NCBI GenBank assembly: GCA_963753055.1
Contig: CAVWAP010000004.1
Span: forward strand, 372,001-436,000
From: JAUWGC01 sp963753055
GTDB lineage: Bacteria > Bacteroidota > Bacteroidia > Bacteroidales > B18-G4
Length of the DNA stretch: 64,000 nt
Direction of reading: 5' to 3'
In this document: piece after piece, positions 45,305 to 54,959 of the stretch
Layout of the letters: the number at the start of each line of letters is the position of its first letter
Numbering within the stretch: the stretch's first letter is position 1
Notes under the pieces: model-generated
The model's input: the letters and a program-made list of their open reading frames with translations, nothing else
The model's database searches: none
Told to the model about the DNA's origin: nothing
Position numbers and translations under genes: made by a program

Positions 45305-47092
45305 CTAATCTAATTTCAATACCGCAAGAAAAGCCTGCTGCGGCACCTCCACATTGCCAACCTGCCGCATCTTCTTCTTGCCTTTTTTCTGCTTCTCCAA
45401 TAGCTTGCGCTTACGTGTGATATCCCCTCCATAACACTTGGCTGTCACATCTTTCCTCAAGGCCTTCACAGTCTCCCTCGCAATGATCTTGGCCCCGATA
45501 GCTGCCTGGATGGCAATATCAAACTGCTGTCTCGGGATAAGCTCTTTTAACTTCACACACATCCGTCTTCCAAAATCATAAGCATTGTCCCGGTGTATCA
45601 AGGTAGATAAGGCATCAACCGACTCCCCGTTCAATAAAATATCCAGCTTAACAAGGTTCGCAGCCTTAAACCCGCTCTGGTGATAATCAAAAGAAGCATA
45701 GCCTTTGGAAATGCTCTTCAGCTTATCATAAAAATCAAATACAATCTCCCCCAGGGGCATCTCAAATGTTACTTCAACCCTGTCGCTGGTCAGGTAAACC
45801 TGGTTCTTTAATGTGCCACGCTTGTCTATACACAGGTTCATCACAGCACCTAAATAACCGGCTTTGGAGATGATCTGTGCCATGATATAAGGCTCCTCAA
45901 TATGGTCGATGTACTTCTGATCAGGCAGGCCCGAAGGATTATGCACTTCAATGATCTCTCCTTTATGGGTGACCACATTATAGGATACATTAGGCACCGT
46001 GGTGATGACATTCATATCGAACTCACGGTCAAGGCGTTCCTGCACGATCTCCATATGTAATAATCCCAGGAACCCACAGCGGAAACCAAATCCCAGGGCC
46101 GCTGATGACTCCGGATCGAAGGTTAAGGATGCGTCATTCAATTGTAGTTTTTCAAGCGATGAACGCAATTCTTCATATTCATCCGGATCGACAGGATAGA
46201 GGCCGGCAAAAACCATTGGCTTCACATCCTGGAATCCTTCTATAATATTTTTACAGGGCTCCTTTACATGGGTAATAGTATCCCCGACTTTTACTTCACG
46301 GGATGACTTGATGCCGGAGATAATATACCCGACATCCCCTGCTTTCAGGGTCGCTTTTGGTTCCTGGTTTAGCCTTAAAATGCCAATCTCATCAGCATTA
46401 TATTCTTTGCCGGTAGCAACAAACTTAACAAAATCACCTTTACTGATCTGCCCGTTGATAATCCTGAAATAGGCAATGATCCCCCTGAAAGAGTTGAAAA
46501 CGGAATCAAAAATCAATGCCTGCAACGGCGCATCAGGATCACCTCCTGGTGGTGGGACATTATGTATGATCCTTTCCAGTACCTTATCAATACCGTATCC
46601 TGTCTTTCCGCTGGCTTCAATGATATCTTCACGTTCGCAGCCCAAAAGATCGACGATCTGGTCTTTTACATCATCGGGCATGGCATTATCCAGGTCCATC
46701 TTGTTCAACACGGGGATAATTTCCAGGTCGTGCTCGATGGCCAGGTAAAGATTGGAAATTGTCTGAGCCTGTACACCCTGCGTGGCGTCAATAACCAGCA
46801 AAGCCCCTTCGCAGGCAGCAATAGACCTTGACACTTCATATGAAAAGTCGACATGACCGGGTGTGTCTATCAGGTTTAGCGTATATTGTTGACCTTCAAA
46901 ATTATAATCCATCTGGATGGCATGACTTTTAATCGTAATGCCACGCTCACGCTCCAGGTCCATATCATCTAATACCTGCTCCTGCAAGTCCCGGTCGGAG
47001 ATGGTATCCGTAAATTCCAGCAAGCGATCAGCCAGGGTACTCTTACCATGATCAATATGTGCTATGATACAGAAATTCCTGATATGCTTCAT
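45305..47092 (-). CDS. lepA: Elongation factor 4 (LepA)
   Basis: Translational GTPase that acts on stalled or mis-translocated ribosomes and in 30S assembly. G1 AHIDHGKSTLAD, G3 DTPGHVDF and G4 NKMD are present, with the LepA-specific C-terminal domain (KKKMRQVGNVEVPQQAFLAVL). I start at MKHIRNFCII (47092), the normal family start; the ATG at 47101 adds three residues. The length (595 aa) is normal. Confidence 0.97.
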   Translation of the reverse strand: MKHIRNFCIIAHIDHGKSTLADRLLEFTDTISDRDLQEQVLDDMDLERERGITIKSHAIQMDYNFEGQQYTLNLIDTPGHVDFSYEVSRSIAACEGALLVIDATQGVQAQTISNLYLAIEHDLEIIPVLNKMDLDNAMPDDVKDQIVDLLGCEREDIIEASGKTGYGIDKVLERIIHNVPPPGGDPDAPLQALIFDSVFNSFRGIIAYFRIINGQISKGDFVKFVATGKEYNADEIGILRLNQEPKATLKAGDVGYIISGIKSSREVKVGDTITHVKEPCKNIIEGFQDVKPMVFAGLYPVDPDEYEELRSSLEKLQLNDASLTFDPESSAALGFGFRCGFLGLLHMEIVQERLDREFDMNVITTVPNVSYNVVTHKGEIIEVHNPSGLPDQKYIDHIEEPYIMAQIISKAGYLGAVMNLCIDKRGTLKNQVYLTSDRVEVTFEMPLGEIVFDFYDKLKSISKGYASFDYHQSGFKAANLVKLDILLNGESVDALSTLIHRDNAYDFGRRMCVKLKELIPRQQFDIAIQAAIGAKIIARETVKALRKDVTAKCYGGDITRKRKLLEKQKKGKKKMRQVGNVEVPQQAFLAVLKLD

Positions 47093-47298
47093 GCAGTGCA
47101 AAAATACGATATATTATTGTTGATATGGAATTGATTAATTTGAAACTATGAAATTGAGATAATTTAAAATTAACTTGTGAATAACAGCGTTGAAGCATAA
47201 TTGTATTACATTCGCATCTCGGATTTTTAAAAACAAACTTTTCGTTGATTTGTTAAGTATATAGACATAAAATAACTTGATTATTAATTGATTATATT

Positions 47299-48321
47299 AT
47301 GAGTAAAGTAAAATTGGGCATTATGGGGTTTGGTGAGGTTTCGCGCCATATTTACCGATTATGCCTTAATGATGATGAAATAGAAATCGTTGCCATTGCC
47401 GAGCTTGGCAGGCCTGAAATATTACATTATTTGCTCGTGGCAGAGACAAAAGGCGGTATTGACGTTAAACTGGAGGATAATTTCCTTGTTTCACAAAATG
47501 GCAGAGCAAGGATGGTTCACAGCAAGCTGCTTGAACCAGGCGACGTGCCATGGGATATATTTGGCGTGGATGTAGTGATCGATGGCACTGGGATCTATAA
47601 ATCCAAGAAGCAGATGAAAGAACACCTCAAAGCAGGTGCAAATCATGTGGTGTTGTCAACTCTTCCTGAAGATCCTATCGACAGGGTTGTGGTAATGGGT
47701 GTCAATGATGACACCATCAGGTTATCTGATCGTTTGGTCTCTGCAGGATCAGCTACCACAAATGCTACGGCTATCATGTTAAAGATCCTAAATGAGACCT
47801 TTGGCGTAGATTACGCTATGCTGACAACACTACACTCATACACTTCTGATCAGCCTTTACGTGACAAGGCCAGCAATACCTTCCGTCGCAGCAGGTCAGC
47901 TGCAGAGAATATTATTCCAAATACTACTCCAAGCCCCGAATGGATCCAGTATATCATGCCTGAATTCAAGGGACGGATAGATGGAAGTGCACTTAACGTT
48001 CCGGTACCTAATGGTTCTTTACTTGACCTCACAACTGTTTTGAAGAAAAAAGACATTGATCTCGAGGAATTGAACAGGGCTGTTGAATCTTATGCTGAAA
48101 AATTTCCAAATATTGTTGAAGTAATGGAAGATCCGATTGTTTCAACCGACGTTATCGGTAACAGACATTCAGTAGTGTTTGATAAAATGGCCAGCCTGAA
48201 GACAAGCGGCCGGATGTTAAAGACCCTTACCTGGTACCACGCAGCTTTGGCACAAGCTGCAAGGATCAAAGACTTAATCATTGCCTATCATAGAATGGCA
48301 GAGAAAGGAGGTGCAAAATGA
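47299..48321 (+). CDS. GAPDH-like protein lacking the catalytic cysteine
   Basis: A 340-aa member of the glyceraldehyde-3-phosphate dehydrogenase fold, collinear with the next gene, but with key residues changed. The catalytic Cys is Ala152 (SATTN instead of SCTTN). The Arg of the phosphate site is Asn in LNVPVPNGS, the nucleotide loop reads GFGEVSR instead of GFGRIGR, and the C-terminal NWYDNEWGYS is TWYHAALAQA. The catalytic-pair His (TTLHSYTSDQ, H179) is kept. It therefore should not oxidise glyceraldehyde 3-phosphate by the usual route. Its stop overlaps the start of the active gap gene (ATGA), so the two are translated together and may form mixed tetramers. Confidence 0.9.
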   Translation: MSKVKLGIMGFGEVSRHIYRLCLNDDEIEIVAIAELGRPEILHYLLVAETKGGIDVKLEDNFLVSQNGRARMVHSKLLEPGDVPWDIFGVDVVIDGTGIYKSKKQMKEHLKAGANHVVLSTLPEDPIDRVVVMGVNDDTIRLSDRLVSAGSATTNATAIMLKILNETFGVDYAMLTTLHSYTSDQPLRDKASNTFRRSRSAAENIIPNTTPSPEWIQYIMPEFKGRIDGSALNVPVPNGSLLDLTTVLKKKDIDLEELNRAVESYAEKFPNIVEVMEDPIVSTDVIGNRHSVVFDKMASLKTSGRMLKTLTWYHAALAQAARIKDLIIAYHRMAEKGGAK

Positions 48322-49316
48322 GAGTAGCAATCAATGGATTTGGACGTATTGGAAGATCCGTTTTTAGGATATTAAATGCAAGAGAGGATATTGACGTAAT
48401 TGCAATCAATGACCTCTTCGACAATGAGGTTTTGGCCTATCTGCTTAAGTATGACTCAGTTATGACTCGCTTTGGACAGGAAGTGCATCTTGAAGGTGAC
48501 TACCTGATTACTCCATATGAGAAAGTAAAGATGCTTGCCATCAAGGATCCATCAAAACTGCCATGGAAAGAACTTGATATTGATGTTGTCGTGGAAGCAA
48601 CAGGTATCTTCAGGACCAGGGAAAGCCTTGAGCCACACCTGGCTGCTGGAGCGAAAAGGATCATCTTAACCGTTCCTTCTAAGGATGAGATTGACTGTAC
48701 GATCGTGATAGGTGTAAATGATGAGCTGCTTAAGCCGGAACACAGGATCATATCTAATGCAAGTTGTACTACCAACTGCCTGGCACCTATGGCCAAGGTA
48801 TTGAACGATGAGTTTGGCATCAAAGAGGGATTGATGACAACCACGCATGCTTATACAAATGACCAGCGTCTTGCAGACGTTCCTCACAAAGACTGGAGAA
48901 GGGGCCGGGCCGCTGCAGAGAATATCATTCCAACAACCACCGGGGCAGCCCGTGCTGTTGGAATGGTAATTCCTGCCCTCAAAGGCAAACTGGATGGTAT
49001 GGCCTCCAGGGTACCCGTACCGGATGGCTCTGTGGTAGATCTCGTTGTTGAAGTCGAGAAGGATGTCACAGTCAAAGACGTGAATGATGCAATCAGGCGG
49101 GCTGCCCGGACAGATAGACTGAAAAATGTATTGTTGTATTCTGAGGAGAAGCTTGTTTCATCCGATGTTGTCGGCAATCCATATTCATCCATTTACGATG
49201 CTGAATATACAAAGGTGCTTGGCAACAGGATCGTAAGAACGCTGAACTGGTACGATAATGAGTGGGGGTACTCTAACAGAGTCGTCGACCTCATTACGAT
49301 GCTTATGAAGTTTTGA
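48318..49316 (+). CDS. gap: Glyceraldehyde-3-phosphate dehydrogenase
   Basis: Glycolytic/gluconeogenic enzyme that makes 1,3-bisphosphoglycerate with NAD. All hallmarks are present: INGFGRIGR at 5-13, catalytic C150 in SNASCTTNC, H in TTHAYTNDQ, phosphate-site Arg in SRVPVPDGS, and NWYDNEWGYSNR at the C-terminus. The length (332 aa) is normal. The Asp after AIN (NDL) points to NAD rather than NADP. It starts inside the stop codon of the GAPDH-like gene. Confidence 0.97.
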   Translation: MRVAINGFGRIGRSVFRILNAREDIDVIAINDLFDNEVLAYLLKYDSVMTRFGQEVHLEGDYLITPYEKVKMLAIKDPSKLPWKELDIDVVVEATGIFRTRESLEPHLAAGAKRIILTVPSKDEIDCTIVIGVNDELLKPEHRIISNASCTTNCLAPMAKVLNDEFGIKEGLMTTTHAYTNDQRLADVPHKDWRRGRAAAENIIPTTTGAARAVGMVIPALKGKLDGMASRVPVPDGSVVDLVVEVEKDVTVKDVNDAIRRAARTDRLKNVLLYSEEKLVSSDVVGNPYSSIYDAEYTKVLGNRIVRTLNWYDNEWGYSNRVVDLITMLMKF

Positions 49317-49401
49317 TTAGTTGTTAGTTGTCAGTTATAACTTATAACCTATAACTTATAACCTATAACTTATAACCTATAACCTATAACTTATAACCTA
49401 T
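49317..49401. repeat. Heptamer repeats: 3 x TYAGTTR then 9 x AACYTAT
   Basis: TTAGTTG, TTAGTTG, TCAGTTA (49317-49337), then one T, then nine 7-bp units of AACYTAT (49339-49401). It fills the whole space between gap and the convergent T9SS gene, ending two bases before the latter's stop codon. No GC-rich terminator is present in this gap. Confidence 0.92.
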
Positions 49402-49403
49402 AA

Positions 49404-52022
49404 CTATCTGATAAGAGTAATAGACCCTTGCAAGCTTCTTTTCTGCACTCCATCTAATGTAAGCTCAAACACATCGCAGATGTAGAAGTAAGTGCCTTCT
49501 GCGCACTCTATATTATTTTTATAGTTTTTGCCATCCCAGTTGATCATAGGATCGGTAGTCTCATATACAATCTTACCCCAGCGGTTAAAGATGCTCATAT
49601 TTATGCTTTGTACCGAAGCAATGGATTCAGGATAGGGAGTGAAATAATCGTTGTGCTGGTCTCCATTCGGTGTAAAGACATTTGGCAATTCATATACAGG
49701 GCACTCATTGAAATCTACGCATACAATATTGCTGAATTCACTTTCATTACCAACGGAATCAATGGCAGTGACGGCGTAGCACCCGGTTACAGTCGCCAGG
49801 TTCTCATGTATATATGTGGTATCTGTTGCTGAACCGGTGGAATCAATAAGTATGAAATCACCACTCTCAGTCGATGCATAGTAAATATGATACCTTTCAA
49901 CGTCATCGGCGCAGTAATTATTCGGATTGGTCCATGTAAGAATGTTTTCAATCTGATCGCAGATAGTCTCAACAGTTAATACCGGAGGACAGGGTGGTTC
50001 ATTATCATAAGGACGCTGACACTTGATCTGTGAGAAATTTATTAGAGGGTTAACAAAACCGGAAGTATTATAACTACCTACACTCTTGACATAATAGCAG
50101 TATTCTCTTTGATTTACCAGGCCGGAGTCCAGATATGCCGTATCAGCTGTTATGCCAAGCAGTGAATAATCTGACTCACCTTCTTCTTTACGATAAATAT
50201 GATATTCATCGTTGGTCCATGGCACACTCAAATCCCAGCTTAACAAAAGTTTTTCATCAGATGGAGCAACCATTAGAAAAATTGATGTTGCAGGATGCGA
50301 TGAGCCAACAAAACCATATGAAGTACTTTGAAGATCTATTTTGTATTTATAGGGAACTGTGCCAGTATTCAGGTTGATGGAGTTATCAAAATACAATGTA
50401 TCATTCAGGCCATTAAGCGTAGCCAACTCTGTGTAGTTATTACCATTAATCCCATCAGCTCTTTTTACAACATACTGATAGGGTGGAGGGATTTGAACAG
50501 TATCCAGTTCAGTAGGCTTTGACCAGGCGATGAAGGCTATCCCCGGAGTAAGGTTCGTACTGTCGTTGCTCACATTGGTAATTATGGGTACATCCTTTTT
50601 CAAGGAAGTGCAGAGTTCTTCTGAAGCATAACTTTCAGCTCCGTCATTGAAAATCGTTGTGATGATATAGCAATAATCGATACCTGGGATCAGGCCTTCA
50701 CCATTGTTATCATCTTGATATACAGTGTCATTGACACTGTTGTTGGTGTGAATTAACTTATATCCCGTGTAGCCTGGTACTCCTGTTTCACAGTTGTCTG
50801 GTACAAAGCCATAAAACCCATTTCTTCGATGGATCTTATATCCTGTTGCCTTTGAACATTCTGCCTTGCGCCAGCTTATTTTAATGCTGTTACCAATGGG
50901 TTCTGGTTCAAAGACATCCGGAGGTGGCGAAACGACCGTAATACCTATGGTCTTTATATCTACAAGGCTCACGGGAAAACCATTATCTGAAGCCCTGAAG
51001 TAGGCATAATATGGCTGCTTTTGAACATGCTCACAGATCGTTTCCCAATGAAATGTGGTTGTAGCTATACCGGCTCCAGTAGCAGGGTCAGGATCGATAA
51101 ATGCAGGGCTGATGCTGACTTCATAGGGGCCACCTGTGCTGGATAGTGTCAGCAAATCATCGTCGGGATCAGTTGCTACCACATCAAAGATGAGTGTATC
51201 TCCGGCAGTAACACAGGTATCATCAATCGCATGTATCTCGGGAGGGTTATTATCACATGAAATGATCGTAATCTGCATGTCCCTTGTCAAACTGCTGATC
51301 CTGATACCACTTCTCCATTCCTCAATGGCCATGGCGACATTATATTCACCTTGTTTGACCGGTGCATCCCAGATCAAATCACCTGTTATTGGATCAAGTG
51401 TGAATGAATTGCTTGTCTGCGGCAGGGTATATCCTGCTATTGGGTCTCCGTTAGCTCCACGGCAAGTTACCAGGCGATACGAGATACTGTCCCCGTCCGT
51501 ATCAAATGCACCAGGGTTATGAATATAAAGCTTCCCTACACAGCCGTTGTCGATAGGAGGATTCAATAAAACAGGTGAATTATTATTACCCAGAAAGGGA
51601 TTGATGACAATCTCCGTATCAATGTATAGTGGTACATTGACCGAGTTAGGTATATTTTGTATGCCTGCATTCCTGTTTGGGTCCTCCAGGGCTATTCTAT
51701 AAGTGCCGGGTGAACTGTAAGTATGCCTGGCCTCAGTCGCACCTATTTCCGGAACATAAGCATAAACATTCCTGCTGATATTGTTTGGATAATTAATTTT
51801 TTCAGTTCGCTGCAGTGTGCTGGAAGTGCCATCACCCCAGCGTACATCTAACTCTGGCCTGTCTGCCGGACTGGGTGTATAGGTATAGGTGATTATCGTG
51901 ATCTCATATGTTAACCCCGAGATGTGTTTAAAGGTTATTTCTCCTGCTCTTTGGTGCGTAGCATAAGTGTTCGCCAATAAAAAGAAAGTGAATATTAGTA
52001 TTGCAATGAGTCTGTTCATCAA
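49404..52022 (-). CDS. T9SS-secreted protein with gliding-motility-associated C-terminal domain
   Basis: An 872-aa secreted protein. The signal peptide ends NTYA, followed by THQRAGEITFKHISG, a common opening in large Bacteroidota surface proteins. Then come Ig/cadherin-like and several fibronectin-like domains (for example ISWRKAECSKATGYKIH, LLSWDLSVPWTNDEYHIYR). The last 85 residues are the CHU_C (type B) T9SS signal: PNVFTPNGDQHNDYF, IFNRWGKIVYET, WDGKNY, ECAEGTYFYIC. Type B cargo generally goes out with a dedicated PorP/SprF-like partner, not seen in this window. Ligand unknown. Confidence 0.9.
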   Translation of the reverse strand: MMNRLIAILIFTFFLLANTYATHQRAGEITFKHISGLTYEITIITYTYTPSPADRPELDVRWGDGTSSTLQRTEKINYPNNISRNVYAYVPEIGATEARHTYSSPGTYRIALEDPNRNAGIQNIPNSVNVPLYIDTEIVINPFLGNNNSPVLLNPPIDNGCVGKLYIHNPGAFDTDGDSISYRLVTCRGANGDPIAGYTLPQTSNSFTLDPITGDLIWDAPVKQGEYNVAMAIEEWRSGIRISSLTRDMQITIISCDNNPPEIHAIDDTCVTAGDTLIFDVVATDPDDDLLTLSSTGGPYEVSISPAFIDPDPATGAGIATTTFHWETICEHVQKQPYYAYFRASDNGFPVSLVDIKTIGITVVSPPPDVFEPEPIGNSIKISWRKAECSKATGYKIHRRNGFYGFVPDNCETGVPGYTGYKLIHTNNSVNDTVYQDDNNGEGLIPGIDYCYIITTIFNDGAESYASEELCTSLKKDVPIITNVSNDSTNLTPGIAFIAWSKPTELDTVQIPPPYQYVVKRADGINGNNYTELATLNGLNDTLYFDNSINLNTGTVPYKYKIDLQSTSYGFVGSSHPATSIFLMVAPSDEKLLLSWDLSVPWTNDEYHIYRKEEGESDYSLLGITADTAYLDSGLVNQREYCYYVKSVGSYNTSGFVNPLINFSQIKCQRPYDNEPPCPPVLTVETICDQIENILTWTNPNNYCADDVERYHIYYASTESGDFILIDSTGSATDTTYIHENLATVTGCYAVTAIDSVGNESEFSNIVCVDFNECPVYELPNVFTPNGDQHNDYFTPYPESIASVQSINMSIFNRWGKIVYETTDPMINWDGKNYKNNIECAEGTYFYICDVFELTLDGVQKRSLQGSITLIR

Positions 52023-52140
52023 TTAAAGGGACTAGTAGAGTATCAAAATTATGAAATTATAATCAATACCTCGTTTTTATCATTGGTTATTTTAATGTAA
52101 TTTTGTTAATATAAATACTGATCATACTGGTACTACATGT

Positions 52141-54390
52141 ATGTACAAGCCGGATCCGGAAATAGAAAAAAATGAAATCCTTAAGCGTTACCGTAACCTA
52201 TTAAGGGTTTGGTCGACACGCAAAGACCTTGAGGATAAGCGCATTGTCAGGAAAGCATTCAACCTTGCCGTTGATGCCCATAAGGATATGCGCAGGAAAT
52301 CCGGTGAGCCATATATTTACCATCCAATCGAAGTAGCACGTATTGCTGCCGGAGAAATAGGCCTGGGAACAACATCCATCGTTTGTGCTTTGTTGCATGA
52401 TGTGGTTGAAGATACTGATTATACCCTCAATGATATCAGGAAAATGTTCGGTGATAAGGTCGCTCGTATCATTGACGGGCTAACCAAAATAGATGAGATC
52501 TTTGATCAGAACTCCACTTCATTGCAGGCAGAGAATTTTAAAAAGATGCTGCTCACCCTATCAGATGATGTTAGGGTGATCCTGATAAAACTGGCTGACA
52601 GGCTGCATAACATGAGAACGCTTGATGCCATGCCGCATCAGAAACAGCTGAAAATTGCTTCAGAAACCCTGTATCTTTTTGCTCCCCTGGCGTATCGTCT
52701 TGGATTATATGCAGTTAAGAGTGAGCTGGAGGACCTTTCATTAAAATACACGGAAGCAGAGGTTTATTCTGCCATCAAGAAGAAACTAAGTGAATCCAAA
52801 CCTGAAAGGCAAAGGTTCATCAACAAATTTATTTATCCTATCAAAAAAGCCCTGGCCTCCAAGGGAATGGATTTTAAGATCATCGCAAGGGAAAAATCAG
52901 TTCATTCTATCTGGGAGAAAATGAGGCTCAAAGAAATTCCTTTTGAGGAAGTATTTGACCTGTTTGCCCTTCGTATCGTCATTGATGTTCCCCTGGATAA
53001 GGAAAAAGTTGAGTGTTGGCGTGTATACTCCACTATTACAGATCATTACAAGCCCAACCTCGACCGGTTGCGTGATTGGATCTCTATCCCAAAAGCAAAC
53101 GGCTATGAGGCTCTGCATACTACGGTAATGAGTAGTTCAGGTAAATGGGTTGAGATCCAGATCCGGACAACAAGGATGGATGAGATTGCAGAGAAAGGAT
53201 ACGCAGCACATTGGAAATACAAGGCTTTTGAAGACGAATCTGATACCGGGTTGGATGAATGGCTGTCGAAGATCAGGGAATTGATACAGGGTGAGGAGTC
53301 AAACGCTCTTGATTTTTTGAGCGATTTTAAGCTTAACCTGTTCACGGATGAGATATTTGTATTTACACCCAAAGGCGACCTGAAGAACCTGCCTTCAGGA
53401 TCTACCGTTCTGGATTTTGCTTACAATATTCATTCACAGATCGGGAATACTGCTATTGGGGCTAAAGTTAATCATAACCTGGTCCCTGTGAACTCCATAC
53501 TTAAGAATGGTGACCAGGTAGAGGTTATTTCCTCAAAAAAGCAAATACCTAAAGAAGAGTGGCTTGACTTCGTTGTTACTGCCAGGGCAAGGTCCAGGAT
53601 CAAGGTGGCTTTGAAAGAAGTGAAGAAAAAACATTTTGACAGCGGAAAGAACCTGTTAGAGAAATATTTTGTCAAACTTAATTTAGATCCTGCAGATAAG
53701 AATATTTCCGATTTTCGCAAATATATTGGTTCGGATAACCTGACGGACCTTTTTTACAGAGTTTGTATTGGAAAGATCAAGTACAAGGATGTAAAAACCT
53801 TCAGCCAGGTTAATGATAAAGGAGGCTGGTTCAGGTACATCAGCCGCCCCTTTGCAAAGTCCAAGCCTATAAATAATGGCACCTTAAATGAAACAGTGGT
53901 GGAGCAGCTAGCGAAAAAGCCCGAGTCCCTGCTCCTGGGTGGTGAAATAGAAGACCTGAACTATTCCATCTCCAAGTGTTGCAATCCTATCCCTGGTGAT
54001 GATGTTATCGGCTTCATGATGCCAAAAGGTAGTATTGACATTCACAGGACCAATTGCCCGGTGGCTATTCAAAATATGTCACGCTATGGCGACAGGATGG
54101 TGAAGACCAAGTGGCGTAATAATGAGTCCATTGGTTTTCTTACCGGTGTGATGATCAAGGGGCTTGACAGGCCAGGCCTGGTAAAGAAAATATCAGAGAT
54201 CATAACGGATAAGCATCAGATCAGTATCCGTTCTTTCCACTTGGATACCAGTGAGGGTATGACTGAAGGGGTGATAATGGTCTATGTGCAGGATACCAAA
54301 AACCTCAACCAGCTGATCGACCACCTGAAAAAGTTGAAAGCCCTGCAGATGGTAAAGCGTATTGATCGCTCAAAAATAGCCGCTGAATAA
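52141..54390 (+). CDS. Bifunctional (p)ppGpp synthetase/hydrolase, RelA/SpoT family
   Basis: A 749-aa Rsh protein that makes and degrades the alarmone (p)ppGpp. Hydrolase HD domain about 30-190, with HPIEVARIA and LLHDVVEDTDYT (HD pair intact); synthetase about 230-350, with RDWISIPKANGYEALHTTV and EIQIRTTRMDEIAEKGYAAHW; TGS about 390-455 (IFVFTPKGDLKNLPSGSTVL); zinc-finger-like CCNPIPGDD near 600; ACT at the C-terminus (MIKGLDRPGLVKKISEII). Both catalytic halves look whole, so it is probably the single long Rsh of this organism. It starts at ATG 52141 and is followed by a Fur-type gene. Confidence 0.95.
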   Translation: MYKPDPEIEKNEILKRYRNLLRVWSTRKDLEDKRIVRKAFNLAVDAHKDMRRKSGEPYIYHPIEVARIAAGEIGLGTTSIVCALLHDVVEDTDYTLNDIRKMFGDKVARIIDGLTKIDEIFDQNSTSLQAENFKKMLLTLSDDVRVILIKLADRLHNMRTLDAMPHQKQLKIASETLYLFAPLAYRLGLYAVKSELEDLSLKYTEAEVYSAIKKKLSESKPERQRFINKFIYPIKKALASKGMDFKIIAREKSVHSIWEKMRLKEIPFEEVFDLFALRIVIDVPLDKEKVECWRVYSTITDHYKPNLDRLRDWISIPKANGYEALHTTVMSSSGKWVEIQIRTTRMDEIAEKGYAAHWKYKAFEDESDTGLDEWLSKIRELIQGEESNALDFLSDFKLNLFTDEIFVFTPKGDLKNLPSGSTVLDFAYNIHSQIGNTAIGAKVNHNLVPVNSILKNGDQVEVISSKKQIPKEEWLDFVVTARARSRIKVALKEVKKKHFDSGKNLLEKYFVKLNLDPADKNISDFRKYIGSDNLTDLFYRVCIGKIKYKDVKTFSQVNDKGGWFRYISRPFAKSKPINNGTLNETVVEQLAKKPESLLLGGEIEDLNYSISKCCNPIPGDDVIGFMMPKGSIDIHRTNCPVAIQNMSRYGDRMVKTKWRNNESIGFLTGVMIKGLDRPGLVKKISEIITDKHQISIRSFHLDTSEGMTEGVIMVYVQDTKNLNQLIDHLKKLKALQMVKRIDRSKIAAE

Positions 54391-54494
54391 TCATTTCTGC
54401 ATCTAAATTAGCCAGTTAATAAAATTATTTTTATTTATACCAAATATAATTAGAATATTTTTGGTAATTTTATGCAGAATTTAAACTTGCTTAG

Positions 54495-54959
54495 ATGAAA
54501 GACGATAACAAGGACACTTTTGAAGCGGTTAAAAAGATTTTCACTGACTACCTTGAGCAGAGAGGCCATCGTAAGACTCCGGAAAGGTATACGATTCTCA
54601 AGGAGATATACGCAACTGACGGGCACTTTGACATTGAGACCCTGTACATTCAAATGAAGAATAACAAGTACAGGGTCAGCAGGGCTACTCTTTACAATAC
54701 TATTGAGCTATTGCTGGATTGCAACCTGGTAACCAAGCATCAATTCGGCCACAATTGCGCACAGTTTGAGAGATCCTATAAATTCAAGAAGCACGATCAC
54801 TTTATTTGTGTTGAAAACGGTAAGGTGTTTGAGTTTTCAGATCCAAGAATAGAAGAGATTAAAGCATATGTTGAAAAAACCTTAGGTGTAGAGGTCACTC
54901 ATCATTCCCTGACTTTCTATGGTCATTGTAAAGACACAGCGCAAAACGGGCACAAATGA
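54495..54959 (+). CDS. Fur-family transcriptional regulator
   Basis: A 154-aa metal- or peroxide-responsive repressor. The N-terminal winged helix is about 10-85 (RKTPERYTILKEIY, YRVSRATLYNTIELLL). The dimerisation/metal domain starts with KKHDHFICVENGKVFEFSD. The usual CxxC zinc motif after HDHFIC is not there (CVENG), and the C-terminal HCKDTA keeps only one Cys, so the structural zinc site of Fur/PerR is absent. It could be Fur, PerR or Zur-like; I cannot choose. It overlaps purA by four bases (ATGA). Confidence 0.88.
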   Translation: MKDDNKDTFEAVKKIFTDYLEQRGHRKTPERYTILKEIYATDGHFDIETLYIQMKNNKYRVSRATLYNTIELLLDCNLVTKHQFGHNCAQFERSYKFKKHDHFICVENGKVFEFSDPRIEEIKAYVEKTLGVEVTHHSLTFYGHCKDTAQNGHK

